64,000 bases of DNA, from assembly GCF_030252165.1 (NCBI RefSeq), contig NZ_CP126969.1:248001-312000 (forward strand), in the 5' to 3' direction. The position numbers were made by a program, and so were the translations under genes. Below, piece after piece: positions 48,201 through 58,234 of the stretch (positions within the stretch are counted from its first letter, which is position 1; each line of letters starts with the position of its first letter). Source of the stretch: Corynebacterium breve (GTDB lineage Bacteria; Actinomycetota; Actinomycetes; Mycobacteriales; Mycobacteriaceae). The notes beneath the pieces were generated by a model. That model worked only from the letters and a program-made list of their open reading frames with translations, was not told the origin of the DNA and made no database searches.

Positions 48201-48359
48201 TCTGCGCTGGTCGGTTTAGCTGGTGATTTCCGCTCCACTATCCCGAGACCCTTCGATGCCGCAAGGTATTCGTCGCTAAGCAAAGGCACTGCAAGACATT
48301 GACCACGTGCGTACAGGACGGAAATCTGACGCACATTAATCCAGGTCAGGAGACCAATA

Positions 48360-48728
48360 GTGATTCAGAAAGAATCGCGTCTAAAGGTCGCCGATAACAC
48401 CGGTGCACGCGAAATCCTGTGCATCCGCGTTCTCGGCGGTTCTGTTCGACGCTTCGCCGGCATCGGCGACACCATCGTCGCCACCGTGAAGGAAGCTGCC
48501 CCAGGCGGCAACGTCAAGGAAGGCGAGATCGTTCGCGCGGTCATCGTGCGTACGAAGAAGGAAACCCGCCGTCCAGACGGTTCCTACATCGCGTTTGACG
48601 AAAACGCAGCTGTCCTTATCAAGAACGATTCCGAGCCACGTGGCACCCGTATCTTCGGCCCAGTCGCTCGTGAGCTTCGCGACAAGAAGTTCATGAAGAT
48701 CGTTTCTCTCGCACCGGAGGTGATCTAG
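48360..48728 (+). CDS. rplN: 50S ribosomal protein L14
   Basis: 122 residues, GTG start after [35 protein letters not shown] and the [29 protein letters not shown] end are L14. It heads a three-gene operon detached from the S10 operon by 11 kb. Confidence 0.98.
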   Translation: MIQKESRLKVADNTGAREILCIRVLGGSVRRFAGIGDTIVATVKEAAPGGNVKEGEIVRAVIVRTKKETRRPDGSYIAFDENAAVLIKNDSEPRGTRIFGPVARELRDKKFMKIVSLAPEVI

Positions 48729-48732
48729 TCCT

Positions 48733-49047
48733 ATGAAGATCAAGAAGGGCGATATGGTCCAGGTAATTTCTGGCCCAGACAAGGGCGCACAGGGTAAGGT
48801 CATCGAGTCCTACCCACAGCGCGATAAGGTCCTCGTTGAGGGCGTTAACCGTGTGAAGAAGCACGTTGCTAACTCGGCAACCGAGGCTGGCGCACAGTCC
48901 GGCGGCATCGTTACCCAGGAAGCTCCGATCCACGTTTCTAACGTCATGATCCTTGACTCCGAGGGCACCCCAACCCGCGTTGGCTACCGTTTTGATGAAA
49001 ACGGCAAGAAGGTCCGCGTGGCCAAGTCGAACGGGAAGGACCTCTAA
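48733..49047 (+). CDS. rplX: 50S ribosomal protein L24
   Basis: 104 residues with KOW motif ([22 protein letters not shown]) and VNRVKKHV. Early assembly protein at the tunnel exit. Four nt from rplN and 2 nt from rplE. Confidence 0.98.
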   Translation: MKIKKGDMVQVISGPDKGAQGKVIESYPQRDKVLVEGVNRVKKHVANSATEAGAQSGGIVTQEAPIHVSNVMILDSEGTPTRVGYRFDENGKKVRVAKSNGKDL

Positions 49048-49049
49048 AG

Positions 49050-49628
49050 ATGGCTGACAACTACACCCCTCGTTTGAAGACCCGTTACCGTGAAGAAATT
49101 CGCACCAAGCTGGGCGAAGAATTCGGTTACGACAACGTAATGCAGGTCCCAGGCCTGACCAAGATCGTTGTCAACATGGGCGTCGGCGACGCTGCACGTG
49201 ACTCCAAGATGATCAACGGTGCTCTCGAAGACCTCACCGCGATCACTGGTCAGAAGCCACAGCTGCGCCGTGCGAAGACCTCCATTGCAAACTTCAAGTT
49301 GCGTGAAGGCATGCCGATCGGCGCAAAGGTCACCCTTCGCGGCGACCGTATGTGGGAGTTCCTCGACCGTCTGCTGACGGTTGCACTTCCTCGTATTCGT
49401 GACTTCCGCGGTCTGAACGACTCTCAGTTCGACGGCCACGGCAACTACACCTTCGGCCTGACCGAGCAGACCATGTTCTACGAGATCGACGTTGACAAGA
49501 TCGACCGCCCACGCGGTATGGACATCACCGTCGTCACCACTGCGACCAACAACGACGAAGGTCGCGCACTTCTTCGCCACCTTGGATTCCCATTCAAGGA
49601 CAAGGACGGCAAGATGCAGCAGGCATAA
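49050..49628 (+). CDS. rplE: 50S ribosomal protein L5
   Basis: 192 residues; [22 protein letters not shown] and [23 protein letters not shown] are L5, which binds 5S rRNA. In most bacteria rpsN and rpsH follow directly; here a 12-mer copy, a terminator and unrelated genes follow, and rpsN is absent from the window. Confidence 0.98.
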   Translation: MADNYTPRLKTRYREEIRTKLGEEFGYDNVMQVPGLTKIVVNMGVGDAARDSKMINGALEDLTAITGQKPQLRRAKTSIANFKLREGMPIGAKVTLRGDRMWEFLDRLLTVALPRIRDFRGLNDSQFDGHGNYTFGLTEQTMFYEIDVDKIDRPRGMDITVVTTATNNDEGRALLRHLGFPFKDKDGKMQQA

Positions 49629-49637
49629 GCCCTGATT

Positions 49638-49649
49638 GCTTTACGACGA
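49638..49649 (+). repeat. Dispersed 12-mer copy between rplE and its terminator
   Basis: GCTTTACGACGA, exact, followed by AC; its end abuts the terminator stem that starts at 49650. Confidence 0.9.
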
Positions 49650-49692
49650 ACGCGTGCCCCGGATTTACTTCCGGAGCACGCGTTTTGTTTTG
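49650..49692 (+). terminator. Terminator of rplN-rplX-rplE
   Basis: ACGCGTGC..CCGG, loop ATTTACTT, CCGG.GCACGCGT (49650-49683), followed by TTTGTTTTG. Confidence 0.92.
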
Positions 49693-49789
49693 CCCCACGG
49701 CTAGTTATCCACAGGAAATATTTCTGCCCGCCGGAAATGTCGGGCTGCTGCGATAGAACTGAATGCAACAGACTATCTCAGGGGGAACG

Positions 49790-50515
49790 ATGACCATCAA
49801 TTCGCACAACAAAATCAAAGAACGCGTCCAAAAACTGCTCAACCAGGCTGCCGATCGCCAGGGAACTCCCGAGGGGGAGACCTTCTATGAAAAGGCTTTC
49901 GAGCTTATGGCGAACTACGGTTTCGACGAGCGAGACCTTGCCGCTCCTGACGATGGGGACAGCGTCACCCACAGAAAGTACGTCTTGGACGGCTCCTATA
50001 CGGAGATGCAGGGCAGGCTGTTGAACAGCATCGCGATGGCACTGCACTGCGTGGGGTTCTCCACAGGCATTCAGCGCTCGACAAGAATCGCCGAAGTCAC
50101 CCTCTTCGGAGTGCGTCGCCATCTTGATCGCGTCGATTTGCTCTTCAGCTTGCTTAACCCGCGCATGATCGCCGAGGCCCAAAAACTGCGAGGTGACCCG
50201 GAGCTGGGCATTTCCACCGTGGTCACGCGGCGTTCCTTCATGGTCGGGTTTTCTAACCGAATCGGTGAGCGTCTCCATGAGGCGGAGCAAACTGTGTCAG
50301 ATGCACACAACGGCTACGCGATTGCCCTGCTTTCCGACGAAGAAAAAGCCGAAGCCGCCCGCCAAGAATTCGCCGAGGCCGAAAACCTCCACTTTCACAC
50401 CAAAAATTCTCGGGCGGCCATTTCAGCGAGTGCCTACGCTCGCGGCGTCCATGCCGGTAGTACCAGTGACATTGGACAAACGCGCATGAATCAACGTCGC
50501 GCGCTACCCGCGTAA
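49790..50515 (+). CDS. DUF2786-domain protein
   Basis: 241 residues from ATG 49790, 3 nt after AGGGGGA; the ATG at 49763 has no ribosome site. The first 45 residues (KIKERVQKLLNQAADRQGTPEGETFYEKAFELMANYGF) are the DUF2786 helical domain found in phage, plasmid and chromosomal proteins of unknown role. The remainder is a basic soluble domain. Its stop overlaps the end of the convergent FdhD-like gene by 25 nt. Confidence 0.78.
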   Translation: MTINSHNKIKERVQKLLNQAADRQGTPEGETFYEKAFELMANYGFDERDLAAPDDGDSVTHRKYVLDGSYTEMQGRLLNSIAMALHCVGFSTGIQRSTRIAEVTLFGVRRHLDRVDLLFSLLNPRMIAEAQKLRGDPELGISTVVTRRSFMVGFSNRIGERLHEAEQTVSDAHNGYAIALLSDEEKAEAARQEFAEAENLHFHTKNSRAAISASAYARGVHAGSTSDIGQTRMNQRRALPA

Positions 50516-51231
50516 ACGCTAAAACGCTCGGGACTGCACTTGCCGACCAAGGTAAAATCCGATTCCCGTGCAGTTTCGACTGCGGCGGAAGACACTTCGC
50601 CCAGCGTGATTAGTCCCGTGAAGCCAGCGTTTCGCACCAGGTGGACAAGGCTTTGGTCAACATCGGCCGTGGTACCCAAGAACAGTTCTGCCATGTGCCC
50701 ATTACCTTCCAGCACCAAGCTCCCGACTACTTTGTCTACCGCATTCGTGGCGTTGATGTCTGCGAAGCCCTCCTGCAAGCCACCTTCGTGGTCAAAGGCC
50801 CCGGCGGTGTGGACATGCGAAAGACGCCGAAAGGGCTTGGCCAGTTCGGCGAGTTGTCCAGGCACTCGGTAAATCGCATGCGGGGAGAGCTCAACGGGTG
50901 CTGCCGACGACACTGCTTCTTCGGGAGCTGCGACCAAATCGACCTCGACAACGTTATAGGAGTTTTCGCCGTTCGGGCCTGTCGCGCCAGCACAATAACG
51001 TGCTGACGAGACCTGCTGTTGCGCAGTGATCAACCCACGAGAAAACAACCAGCCGTGAACCAATTCAAGATCATTACCCGGAGAACGCATGAGACGAACC
51101 AACTGCTGACCACCAGCATGGATCTCTAGCGGTTCTTCGACAACGACGAAACCTGCGCGGGTATCAGTGGTAATCGTGTCGTCGTTGCGCGAATGCGTGG
51201 TCACCGCGAACGACCTTGTGATGCGCCCCAT
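50491..51231 (-). CDS. FdhD-like protein lacking the cysteine loop
   Basis: 246 residues. The N-terminal EEPLEIHAGGQQLVRLMRSPGNDLELVHGWLFSRGLI is clear FdhD, the sulfurtransferase that supplies sulfur to the molybdenum cofactor of formate dehydrogenases. However, the canonical SSCGVCG loop is replaced by SSAAPVE, and REDVGRHNAVDK by FADINATNAVDK. Sulfur transfer by the usual mechanism is therefore unlikely. The frame is intact, so it may have a new function or be decaying. Coupled to the amidohydrolase by a one-base overlap. Confidence 0.8.
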   Translation of the reverse strand: MGRITRSFAVTTHSRNDDTITTDTRAGFVVVEEPLEIHAGGQQLVRLMRSPGNDLELVHGWLFSRGLITAQQQVSSARYCAGATGPNGENSYNVVEVDLVAAPEEAVSSAAPVELSPHAIYRVPGQLAELAKPFRRLSHVHTAGAFDHEGGLQEGFADINATNAVDKVVGSLVLEGNGHMAELFLGTTADVDQSLVHLVRNAGFTGLITLGEVSSAAVETARESDFTLVGKCSPERFSVYAGSARR

Positions 51232-52493
51232 TACTCTGCACCCTCACCGGAACTCAACCAGGCGCAAGCGGCAACAATCAGAGCCTCTGAGCCTCGGTCC
51301 AAGGTGGGTTGCAGATCAGGGGCGAAGGCGGGGTTATGGTTTCCGGGCGCTGTCTCTGGGTTGGCAAAACCGCCAACTCCCCAATAGGAATAGGGAGCTC
51401 CCAGCGCGTCGGGGATGATCGAGAAGTCCTCTGACGCCGGCACAGGTGCAAGGTCCATACTTGCGTCGCCAAAGTAGCTATCAAAAGCGCCGCGAACCCG
51501 TTCCGTCGCTTGAGCGTCGTTATTCGTCAACGGATACTCGTCGTAGTACGTAAACGTGGGCTCGACAGGGCACCGGGCCGCAACGCACTCCGCACGAACG
51601 ATGCGCTCGATCGCCTCCTTGAGATGGGAGCTTGTCGCCGAACTGTAGGCACGTGTATTAATCAACAGCTCAGCACTATCGGGAATGATGTTGGACTTCG
51701 TGCCCGCGTGGATGGCGCCGACGGTAACTACGGCTGTCTCGCTCGCTGCAACCTCACGGGCAACAATGGTTTGTAGTCGGACGATGATCGAGGCAGCAAC
51801 CACCACAGGGTCTACACCAAGCTCAGGCATCGATCCGTGCGAGCCTTTGCCAGTGAGCCCGACCTTCACGGAGAAAGCGGAAGACAGCACTGGGCCAACA
51901 CGGGTGCCCACCGCGCCGCCCGGCAAAGTGCCCAACACGTGCTGCCCCAGGTAAACATCCGGCACTGGCATAGCGGAGGCGATGTCATGCGCAACCATGT
52001 CTTTTGCGCCGGAGGCTGTTTCTTCACCAGGTTGGAACACTCCGACTAGGGTGCCTGACCACTGATCGCGCTGTGTGTGGAAGGCATCGAGCGCGCCGAG
52101 GAGACACACAGTGTGGAAGTCGTGGCCACACGCATGTGCGGTGGGCACTTCCGCACCGGTGGCCTCATCCAGCTGGGTGGCCTGCGATGCGTAGTCCTTG
52201 CCCGAGGTCTCTTTCATAGGCAGGGCATCGATGTCCCCGCGCAAAGCAACTACTGGTCCAATACCATTCTGTATGACGGCGACGATGCCCGTTTTGCCAA
52301 CGCGGGAGTAGGGGATCTGTCTAGCATCAAGCTCTGCCGCGATGCGCGCGGAAGTCTCCACTTCTTGCATCGAAAGCTCGGGATGCTGGTGAAAGTGCTT
52401 GTACAGTGATTCTCGTTCAGCCCTGGTCGACGCGAGACGTGAAACAAGTACGTTGACCGTGGATTCGTTGAAAAGCGTCTTGTCGTAGGTCAT
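51231..52493 (-). CDS. M20-family amidohydrolase (aminoacylase/hippurate hydrolase-like)
   Basis: 420 residues from ATG 52493 (MTYDKTLFNES); the frame is open further upstream but without similarity. Metal-site motifs: HQHPELSMQE, ACGHDFHT and QPGEETASGAKDM, which together give the catalytic Cys/His/Glu set of the M20D branch. GSHGSMPELGVDP marks the dimerisation-domain lid. Such enzymes release amino acids or hippurate-type acids from N-acyl compounds; substrate unknown. Stop overlaps the start of the FdhD-like gene (TAATG). Confidence 0.85.
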   Translation of the reverse strand: MTYDKTLFNESTVNVLVSRLASTRAERESLYKHFHQHPELSMQEVETSARIAAELDARQIPYSRVGKTGIVAVIQNGIGPVVALRGDIDALPMKETSGKDYASQATQLDEATGAEVPTAHACGHDFHTVCLLGALDAFHTQRDQWSGTLVGVFQPGEETASGAKDMVAHDIASAMPVPDVYLGQHVLGTLPGGAVGTRVGPVLSSAFSVKVGLTGKGSHGSMPELGVDPVVVAASIIVRLQTIVAREVAASETAVVTVGAIHAGTKSNIIPDSAELLINTRAYSSATSSHLKEAIERIVRAECVAARCPVEPTFTYYDEYPLTNNDAQATERVRGAFDSYFGDASMDLAPVPASEDFSIIPDALGAPYSYWGVGGFANPETAPGNHNPAFAPDLQPTLDRGSEALIVAACAWLSSGEGAE

Positions 52494-52823
52494 GCCTTCC
52501 AGATATACCCGTGGTGCGGGTGCGAAGGCTCGTCGACAAGCAAAAACAGTGATTTTGTCCTGCGGGAATTTACCTGTATTGTTGGGCGACGGACTACGTA
52601 TTCCTATTTTGGTGTGCGTAAATCCTACCTGAACATTGAAATTCCAACTTTGTTGCAGGCCCCCCGCCGACATGCGGACCGAGTGGAGGATTGGGCAGCG
52701 AGCATCTTGCATTACTGAATGTAAGACGCGTTAGTAGCCCCAAACAGATCACACGGACAACGCGACCTTTCATCGGGTCAGGTGGGTTAGGGAACCGCAA
52801 CGAGAAAGGTAACGGTCACCTCC
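52494..52823 (+). other. Upstream region of the rpsH operon
   Basis: 330 bp without an ORF I can support. It contains an exact 12-mer (TCGTCGACAAGC, 52530-52541), a possible promoter TTGTCC-16-TATTGT near 52556, and a small hairpin CTTGCATT/AATGTAAG around 52707-52726. A strong purine-rich site (GAGAAAGG) precedes rpsH at some distance. Confidence 0.4.
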
Positions 52824-53222
52824 ATGACCATGACAGATCCAATCGCGGACATGCTGTCTCGCGTGCGCAACGCAAACAATGCGCAGCACGACACCGTGTC
52901 CATGCCTTCTTCCAAGCTCAAGGTGAACATCGCTGAGATCTTGAAGCAAGAAGGTTACATCGCTGACTACAAGGTCGAGGACGAAAAGGTCGGCAAGACC
53001 CTGTCCCTCGATCTGAAGTACGGTCCAAGCCGCAAGGCATCTATTGCTGGTCTTCGCCGTGTTTCCAAGCCAGGTCTGCGCGTGTATGCAAAGTCCAACG
53101 ACCTGCCACAGGTTATCGGCGGCCTTGGCGTGGCTATCATCTCCACGTCCCAAGGCCTCCTGACCGACCGCCAGGCCCGCGAGAAAGGCGTAGGCGGGGA
53201 AGTCCTCGCTTACGTCTGGTAA
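52824..53222 (+). CDS. rpsH: 30S ribosomal protein S8
   Basis: 132 residues, [20 protein letters not shown]; a second ATG 6 nt on (52830) is an alternative start. [21 protein letters not shown] and the C-terminal [33 protein letters not shown] are S8. In E. coli S8 represses this operon. Starts a six-gene operon. Confidence 0.98.
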   Translation: MTMTDPIADMLSRVRNANNAQHDTVSMPSSKLKVNIAEILKQEGYIADYKVEDEKVGKTLSLDLKYGPSRKASIAGLRRVSKPGLRVYAKSNDLPQVIGGLGVAIISTSQGLLTDRQAREKGVGGEVLAYVW

Positions 53223-53241
53223 TAGGGAAGGTTGAACAAGT

Positions 53242-53778
53242 ATGTCACGTGTAGGTAAGGCACCTATTGCACTCCCAAAGGGTGTAGAAGCAAAGGTCGA
53301 CGGCCAAAACGTTGAGGTCAAGGGCCCTAAGGGTACCCTCAACTGGACCGTTCCAGAGCCAATTACTGTTGCTATTGAAGGAACCGAGATCGTGGTGTCC
53401 CGCCCGGACGACCACCGTCAGAACCGTTCCCTTCACGGCCTGTCTCGCTCGCTGGTCAACAACCTTGTTGTTGGCGTCACCGAGGGTTACACCATCAAGA
53501 TGGAAATCTTCGGCGTTGGTTACCGTGTGCAGCAGAAGGGCAAGGACCTTGAGTTCGCCCTCGGTTACTCGCACCCAATCCTCATCGAGGCGCCAGAAGG
53601 CATCAAGTTTGCTGTTGACGGCAACACCAAGCTCTCGATCGAGGGCATTGATAAGCAGCTGGTAGGCCAGATCGCTGCGAACATCCGTCGTCTACGTAAG
53701 GATGACCCATACAAGGGTAAGGGCATCCGTTACGAGGGCGAGCAGGTTCGTCGCAAGGTCGGAAAGACGGGTAAGTAA
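53242..53778 (+). CDS. rplF: 50S ribosomal protein L6
   Basis: 178 residues; [14 protein letters not shown] start, [10 protein letters not shown] and the C-terminal [20 protein letters not shown] signature. Binds near the sarcin-ricin loop. Three nt before rplR. Confidence 0.98.
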   Translation: MSRVGKAPIALPKGVEAKVDGQNVEVKGPKGTLNWTVPEPITVAIEGTEIVVSRPDDHRQNRSLHGLSRSLVNNLVVGVTEGYTIKMEIFGVGYRVQQKGKDLEFALGYSHPILIEAPEGIKFAVDGNTKLSIEGIDKQLVGQIAANIRRLRKDDPYKGKGIRYEGEQVRRKVGKTGK

Positions 53779-53781
53779 GCA

Positions 53782-54186
53782 ATGAGCAACACTGCAGAGA
53801 ACACCAAGCGCACCCCGGTTGGCAAGGACATCTCGTCCCGCCGCCGCGAAGCTCGCGCTCGTCGTCACTTCCGCATCCGCAAGTCCCTGCGCGGCACCCC
53901 AGAGGCACCACGCCTCGTTGTGCACCGCAGCTCCCGCCACATGCACGTTCAGGTCATCGACGACCTGGCAGGTCACACCCTGGCTTCTGCATCTTCCATG
54001 GAAGCAGACGTTCGTTCCATCGAGGGCGACAAGAAGGCTAAGGCAGAGAAGGTCGGCCAGCTTATCGCTGAGCGTGCAAAGGCAGCAGGCATCGAAGAAG
54101 TTGTCTTCGACCGCGCTGGCTACAAGTACCACGGCCGCGTCGCTGCACTTGCAGACGCTGCACGTGAAGGTGGCCTGAAGTTCTAA
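53782..54186 (+). CDS. rplR: 50S ribosomal protein L18
   Basis: 134 residues; [25 protein letters not shown] and the [28 protein letters not shown] end typical of the 5S-rRNA-binding L18. Confidence 0.98.
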   Translation: MSNTAENTKRTPVGKDISSRRREARARRHFRIRKSLRGTPEAPRLVVHRSSRHMHVQVIDDLAGHTLASASSMEADVRSIEGDKKAKAEKVGQLIAERAKAAGIEEVVFDRAGYKYHGRVAALADAAREGGLKF

Positions 54187-54226
54187 TGACCACCATGAAC
54201 ATGAACATCAACGGAAGGATTGCGTA

Positions 54227-54868
54227 ATGCCGGGACGTGAACGGCGTGACGGCGGACGATCCGCCGACGACCAGAACAAGAACAACCGCAACGAGCGTAA
54301 CGAGCGCGGTGGCCGTGGCCGTGGCCGCGACGACCGTCGTCAGAACGATGATCGCGACAAGTACATCGAGCGCGTAGTAACCATCAACCGTGTTGCCAAG
54401 ACCGTTAAGGGTGGCCGCAACATGTCCTTCACCGCACTGGTAATCGTCGGTGACGGCCAGGGCATGGTTGGCGTTGGCTACGGCAAGGCTAAGGAAGTTC
54501 CAGCTGCTATCCAGAAGGGTTCTGAAGAGGCTCGCAAGAACTTCTTCCGCGTCCCAATGGTCGGCGGCACCATTCCTCACCCAGTTCAGGGCGAGGCTGC
54601 GGCAGGCATCGTTATGCTTCGCCCAGCTGCTCCTGGTACCGGTGTGATTGCAGGCGGCGCAGCACGTCCAGTGCTTGAGTGCGCAGGCATCCAGGACATT
54701 CTTGCGAAGTCCCTGGGCTCCGACAACGCTCTCAACGTGGTCAAGGCCACCGTTGCAGGCCTGAAGGAACTGTCTCGACCTGAGGAAGTTGCTGCTAAGC
54801 GCGGCAAGACCCTCGAAGAGGTCGCTCCAGCTCGTATGCTTCGCGCACGCGCAGGACAGGAGGCGTAA
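54227..54868 (+). CDS. rpsE: 30S ribosomal protein S5
   Basis: 213 residues with a charged Arg/Asp/Asn-rich N-terminal extension of about 45 residues (actinobacterial), then the double-stranded RNA-binding-like domain ([35 protein letters not shown]) and [15 protein letters not shown]. Influences decoding fidelity. Site GGAAGGA. Confidence 0.98.
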   Translation: MPGRERRDGGRSADDQNKNNRNERNERGGRGRGRDDRRQNDDRDKYIERVVTINRVAKTVKGGRNMSFTALVIVGDGQGMVGVGYGKAKEVPAAIQKGSEEARKNFFRVPMVGGTIPHPVQGEAAAGIVMLRPAAPGTGVIAGGAARPVLECAGIQDILAKSLGSDNALNVVKATVAGLKELSRPEEVAAKRGKTLEEVAPARMLRARAGQEA

Positions 54869-54871
54869 ACA

Positions 54872-55057
54872 ATGGCTCTGAAGATTACGTTGAAGCATGG
54901 CCTGATCGGCACTAAGCCGGTACACCGTGTCAACCTCGAGGCGCTCGGTCTGCGTAAGATCGGCCAGTCTGTTGTCAAGAGGGACAACGACGCGACTCGT
55001 GGCCAGATTCTCAAGGTGCGCCACCTGGTCACCGTTGAAGAAGTTGCAGGGGAGTAG
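54872..55057 (+). CDS. rpmD: 50S ribosomal protein L30
   Basis: 61 residues; LKITLKHGLIGTKPVHRVNLEALGLRKIGQSV is L30. Three nt after rpsE and 7 nt before rplO. Confidence 0.97.
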   Translation: MALKITLKHGLIGTKPVHRVNLEALGLRKIGQSVVKRDNDATRGQILKVRHLVTVEEVAGE

Positions 55058-55064
55058 ATAAATC

Positions 55065-55514
55065 ATGAGCGAAGTAATTAAGCTCCACGATCTGCGCCCA
55101 GCAAAGGGCGCTAACAAGCCAAAGCACCGCGTTGGTCGCGGTGAAGCAGGCAAGGGTGGCAAGACTGCTGGTCGCGGTACCAAGGGTACTAAGGCGCGCA
55201 AGCAGGTTCCACACGCATTCGAGGGTGGCCAGATGCCACTTCACATGCGTCTGCCAAAGCTCAAGGGCTTCAAGGCTCGCAACAAGGTTGTCTACCAGGT
55301 AGTCAACGTTTCCGACCTGGAGAAGGCATTCCCACAGGGCGGCGACGTAGCTATCGCTGACATCGTTGCAGCTGGCCTGGTTCGCGCGAAGCAGCCAGTG
55401 AAGGTTTTGGGTAACGGCGACTTGGGCGTCAAGCTCAACGTCACCGCAACCAAGTTCTCCAAGTCCGCAGTCGAAAAGATTGAGGCTGCAGGAGGCTCCG
55501 TCACCGAGGCGTAA
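55065..55514 (+). CDS. rplO: 50S ribosomal protein L15
   Basis: 149 residues; [37 protein letters not shown] and [18 protein letters not shown] typical of L15. Ends with a 12-mer copy and a strong terminator; secY therefore has its own promoter, 5.5 kb further on. Confidence 0.98.
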   Translation: MSEVIKLHDLRPAKGANKPKHRVGRGEAGKGGKTAGRGTKGTKARKQVPHAFEGGQMPLHMRLPKLKGFKARNKVVYQVVNVSDLEKAFPQGGDVAIADIVAAGLVRAKQPVKVLGNGDLGVKLNVTATKFSKSAVEKIEAAGGSVTEA

Positions 55515-55518
55515 TTTC

Positions 55519-55530
55519 GCTTCACGACGA
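55519..55530 (+). repeat. Dispersed 12-mer copy between rplO and its terminator
   Basis: GCTTCACGACGA, exact, 3 nt before the terminator stem. Confidence 0.88.
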
Positions 55531-55533
55531 TTC

Positions 55534-55575
55534 AACCGCCCCGGATCCTAGCGATCCGGGGCGGTTTCTTTTTCG
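55534..55575 (+). terminator. Terminator of the rpsH-rplO operon
   Basis: Perfect 14-bp stem AACCGCCCCGGATC (55534-55547) and GATCCGGGGCGGTT (55553-55566), loop CTAGC, then TCTTTTT. Confidence 0.96.
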
Positions 55576-55646
55576 TCCCATTCAACTGTCTAATTGAATG
55601 TTGGAATGTTAAGGTAGTGCTATTGCTACACCACGATTGGAGAACA

Positions 55647-57239
55647 ATGCATAGTCCAGCCCGCGCACTCGGTGCCATCACCATTGCCTTGACACTGGCC
55701 TTGGCGGGTTGCAGCGTTCAAAGCCTGAAGCCGACCGCAGTCGAGCGCGCAGCCGACGAATTGGTTCTTGCGCTCGGCGAGTTCGACGAATCCGAATTCG
55801 ATCCAGCCAAAGGGTGGGGCACTCACCAGGAACACAAGGTATTGCATTCGTCGTTACTTACTTGGAATAACGACATGGAATTGGTCGGAGATCTCGCCGA
55901 TTCTTATGAGGCCGACGGAACTACATGGACTTTCCAACTCAATCCCGACTTTGCCTTCTCTGACGGCGAACCCGTTACAGCAGACGATGTCGTCTTCACA
56001 TTCCAGATGCTTCTCGACGACGGCACGAATTTCGATGTCTCCACCGTGAAAGAGGTACGAGCGGAGGGCGAACACACGGTCGTGTTTGAACTCCACGAGG
56101 TAGATTCGCTATTCGGTCCACTAACAACTTTGATCGGCATCGTCCCAGAACACGCCTATGACCAAAACTACTCCGATAACCCGATCGGTTCCGGCCCGTA
56201 CATGATCGTCGATAAGCAGGTAGGCGAACAGGTCATCATGGAAACCAACCCGCACTATCCGAAGAATTTGCACTACAAGAAGCTCACGTTCCTGCTAGCT
56301 GACGAGGAATCGGCAATTGCTGCCGCGCGCGCAGGCGAGGTGGACGTGCTCAAGGTATCGCACAACAACGCGGATCAGAACATCAGCGGCATGGAACTTG
56401 ATGTGCGGTCATCCGTAGACACCATGGCCATTACGCTGCCGACACAGAAGGCGGGGGGGTCTGGCAAAACTGTCGGCAAGGATGTTGAGGTAGGCAATGA
56501 CGTTACCTCCGATCCCGCGATTAGAAAGGCAATCACAATCGGCCTTGATCGAGAAGGCCTAGCCGAGCTAGTTCTAAACGGCTACGGCAAGCCAGCATGG
56601 TCTGTTGCAGACGAGCTTCCCTGGGAAGCAAGTGGCATGTCTTTTGACGATGGCCAGGTGGAACAAGCTCTCCAGATCCTCGAAGATGCGGGCTGGACTG
56701 ATTCGAACGGCGACGGCACCGTGGACAAAGACGGCCTTGAAGCGGTGATCCCGCTGATGATCCCGTCGAACGACCTCACCCGCATTGATCTTGGCGAGTC
56801 GATTGCAGTGCAAGCAGAGGAATTCGGAATCAAATTTGTACCAGAGCATGTGACCTGGGACGACATCTACGCGGAAGGCAAGACGAAGGCAATCATTTTC
56901 GCGTTGGGTTCTCTTTCACCGAAGGAACTGTGGGATGCCTATTCCTCCCAAGCACTTGATACCGGCTACAACAACATGCCGAACTACTCTAATCCAGAGG
57001 TAGACAAGCAACTTGAGTCCGCGCGCGGCTCCGAGGACTTCGAGGAGTCCCTAGCGAAGTGGGAGGCGGCGCAGGAAGCTGGTGCAAATGCGACCCCGGA
57101 CGGCGATGCGTCCATGGCGTGGTTGCTGCGATGCGACCATCTCTTCTTTGTAGGCGACAATGTTGATCTTGGCGAGGAACTCATCCACGGCCACGGCCAC
57201 GGGCTGCAAATCTTCCGCAACGTTGAGGAGTGGAGCTGA
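55647..57239 (+). CDS. ABC importer solute-binding lipoprotein, family 5 (peptide/nickel type)
   Basis: 530 residues from ATG 55647 (site TTGGAGAAC). Lipoprotein signal with lipobox LALAGC. The family-5 fold is shown by DLADSYEADGTTWTFQLNPDFAFSDGEPVTADDVVFTFQML and ENLHYKK-type repeats with PIGSGPYMIVDK. It captures oligopeptides, dipeptides, opines or nickel chelates; which one is not clear. Overlaps the first permease gene by 10 nt, heading a five-gene importer. Confidence 0.9.
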   Translation: MHSPARALGAITIALTLALAGCSVQSLKPTAVERAADELVLALGEFDESEFDPAKGWGTHQEHKVLHSSLLTWNNDMELVGDLADSYEADGTTWTFQLNPDFAFSDGEPVTADDVVFTFQMLLDDGTNFDVSTVKEVRAEGEHTVVFELHEVDSLFGPLTTLIGIVPEHAYDQNYSDNPIGSGPYMIVDKQVGEQVIMETNPHYPKNLHYKKLTFLLADEESAIAAARAGEVDVLKVSHNNADQNISGMELDVRSSVDTMAITLPTQKAGGSGKTVGKDVEVGNDVTSDPAIRKAITIGLDREGLAELVLNGYGKPAWSVADELPWEASGMSFDDGQVEQALQILEDAGWTDSNGDGTVDKDGLEAVIPLMIPSNDLTRIDLGESIAVQAEEFGIKFVPEHVTWDDIYAEGKTKAIIFALGSLSPKELWDAYSSQALDTGYNNMPNYSNPEVDKQLESARGSEDFEESLAKWEAAQEAGANATPDGDASMAWLLRCDHLFFVGDNVDLGEELIHGHGHGLQIFRNVEEWS

Positions 57240-58234
57240 AAGCCGTAGCTAGTGCCCTCGCCCGACTTGCGGGCTTGCTGCTGAGCGTGTCATTCGTGGC
57301 GTTTTTGCTTGTCGAGTTTTCGCCCCTAGACCCCATCGCTCAGTACATCAATGACATGCAGGGCATTAGCGACGAACAAATTGCCCAGATTTCCCAACTG
57401 TGGGGACAAGACCAGCCCTGGTGGCAGCGCTACTTCAACTGGTTGGGCGGGGTGCTAACAGGTGATTTTGGAACCAGCTACATTTACCGTCGCGAAGTTG
57501 TAAGCATCTTAAGCTACGCGGTAGTCAACTCCCTGCTGCTCATGGCCTTGGCATGGACTTTATCAGCCGTTATCGGCTACGGTCTCGGCGTTGTTGCTGG
57601 TGCGTCCAAAGGCAGCCTGCTAGACCGCATCATTGTGGTATTTACATACGTTCTCACTTCGACGCCGACGTTTGTCGTGGGATTGGTGCTCATCACGATC
57701 TTTGCTGTGTACCTTGGCTGGGTTCCGGTAGGCATGTCGCAACCAGTGGGCGTGACCAGTGGCGATGTCACTTTTGCAGACAGGCTCGCGCACGCAATCC
57801 TCCCGGCGCTCACAGTGGCTCTCGTGGGAATCGCAACGGTCACGTTGCACACGCGCCAGGCGATGATTAGCTTCATGGAATCAGACGTGGCTCGCTTCGC
57901 GCGCTCCCGAGGTATGACCACCTGGCAGATCGTGAGAAAGCAGGGCTTCCGCAACACAATCCTTCCGGCGGTGATGCTGCAATTCACGTCGCTTTCCACA
58001 TTGGTCGGCGGTTCAGTTCTCGCGGAGTCAGTATTTTCCTACCACGGTCTTGGGTCCACCGTGACGCAAGCCGGTTTGCGCAGCGATGTCCCCCTTCTCC
58101 TCGGCGCAATCGTGGTGATTTCGTCCGTTGTATTCATCGGCAACACGATTGCAGACATCCTTGCGGACGTGCTGGAACCGCGCATCGCGAGGAGCCGAGA
58201 AGTCCACGGGGAGGCGGCAAACCATGCAGCGTAG
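57230..58234 (+). CDS. ABC importer permease, DppB/OppB type
   Basis: 334 residues, GTG start inside the previous gene. About six spans; the first is followed by a periplasmic loop with FSPLDPIAQYINDMQG. The binding-protein-dependent transport EAA-like loop is RFARSRGMTTWQIVRKQGFRNTILP. Conserved end of this type (VLAESVFSYHGLGSTVTQAGLRSDVPLLLGAIV). Confidence 0.92.
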   Translation: MELKAVASALARLAGLLLSVSFVAFLLVEFSPLDPIAQYINDMQGISDEQIAQISQLWGQDQPWWQRYFNWLGGVLTGDFGTSYIYRREVVSILSYAVVNSLLLMALAWTLSAVIGYGLGVVAGASKGSLLDRIIVVFTYVLTSTPTFVVGLVLITIFAVYLGWVPVGMSQPVGVTSGDVTFADRLAHAILPALTVALVGIATVTLHTRQAMISFMESDVARFARSRGMTTWQIVRKQGFRNTILPAVMLQFTSLSTLVGGSVLAESVFSYHGLGSTVTQAGLRSDVPLLLGAIVVISSVVFIGNTIADILADVLEPRIARSREVHGEAANHAA

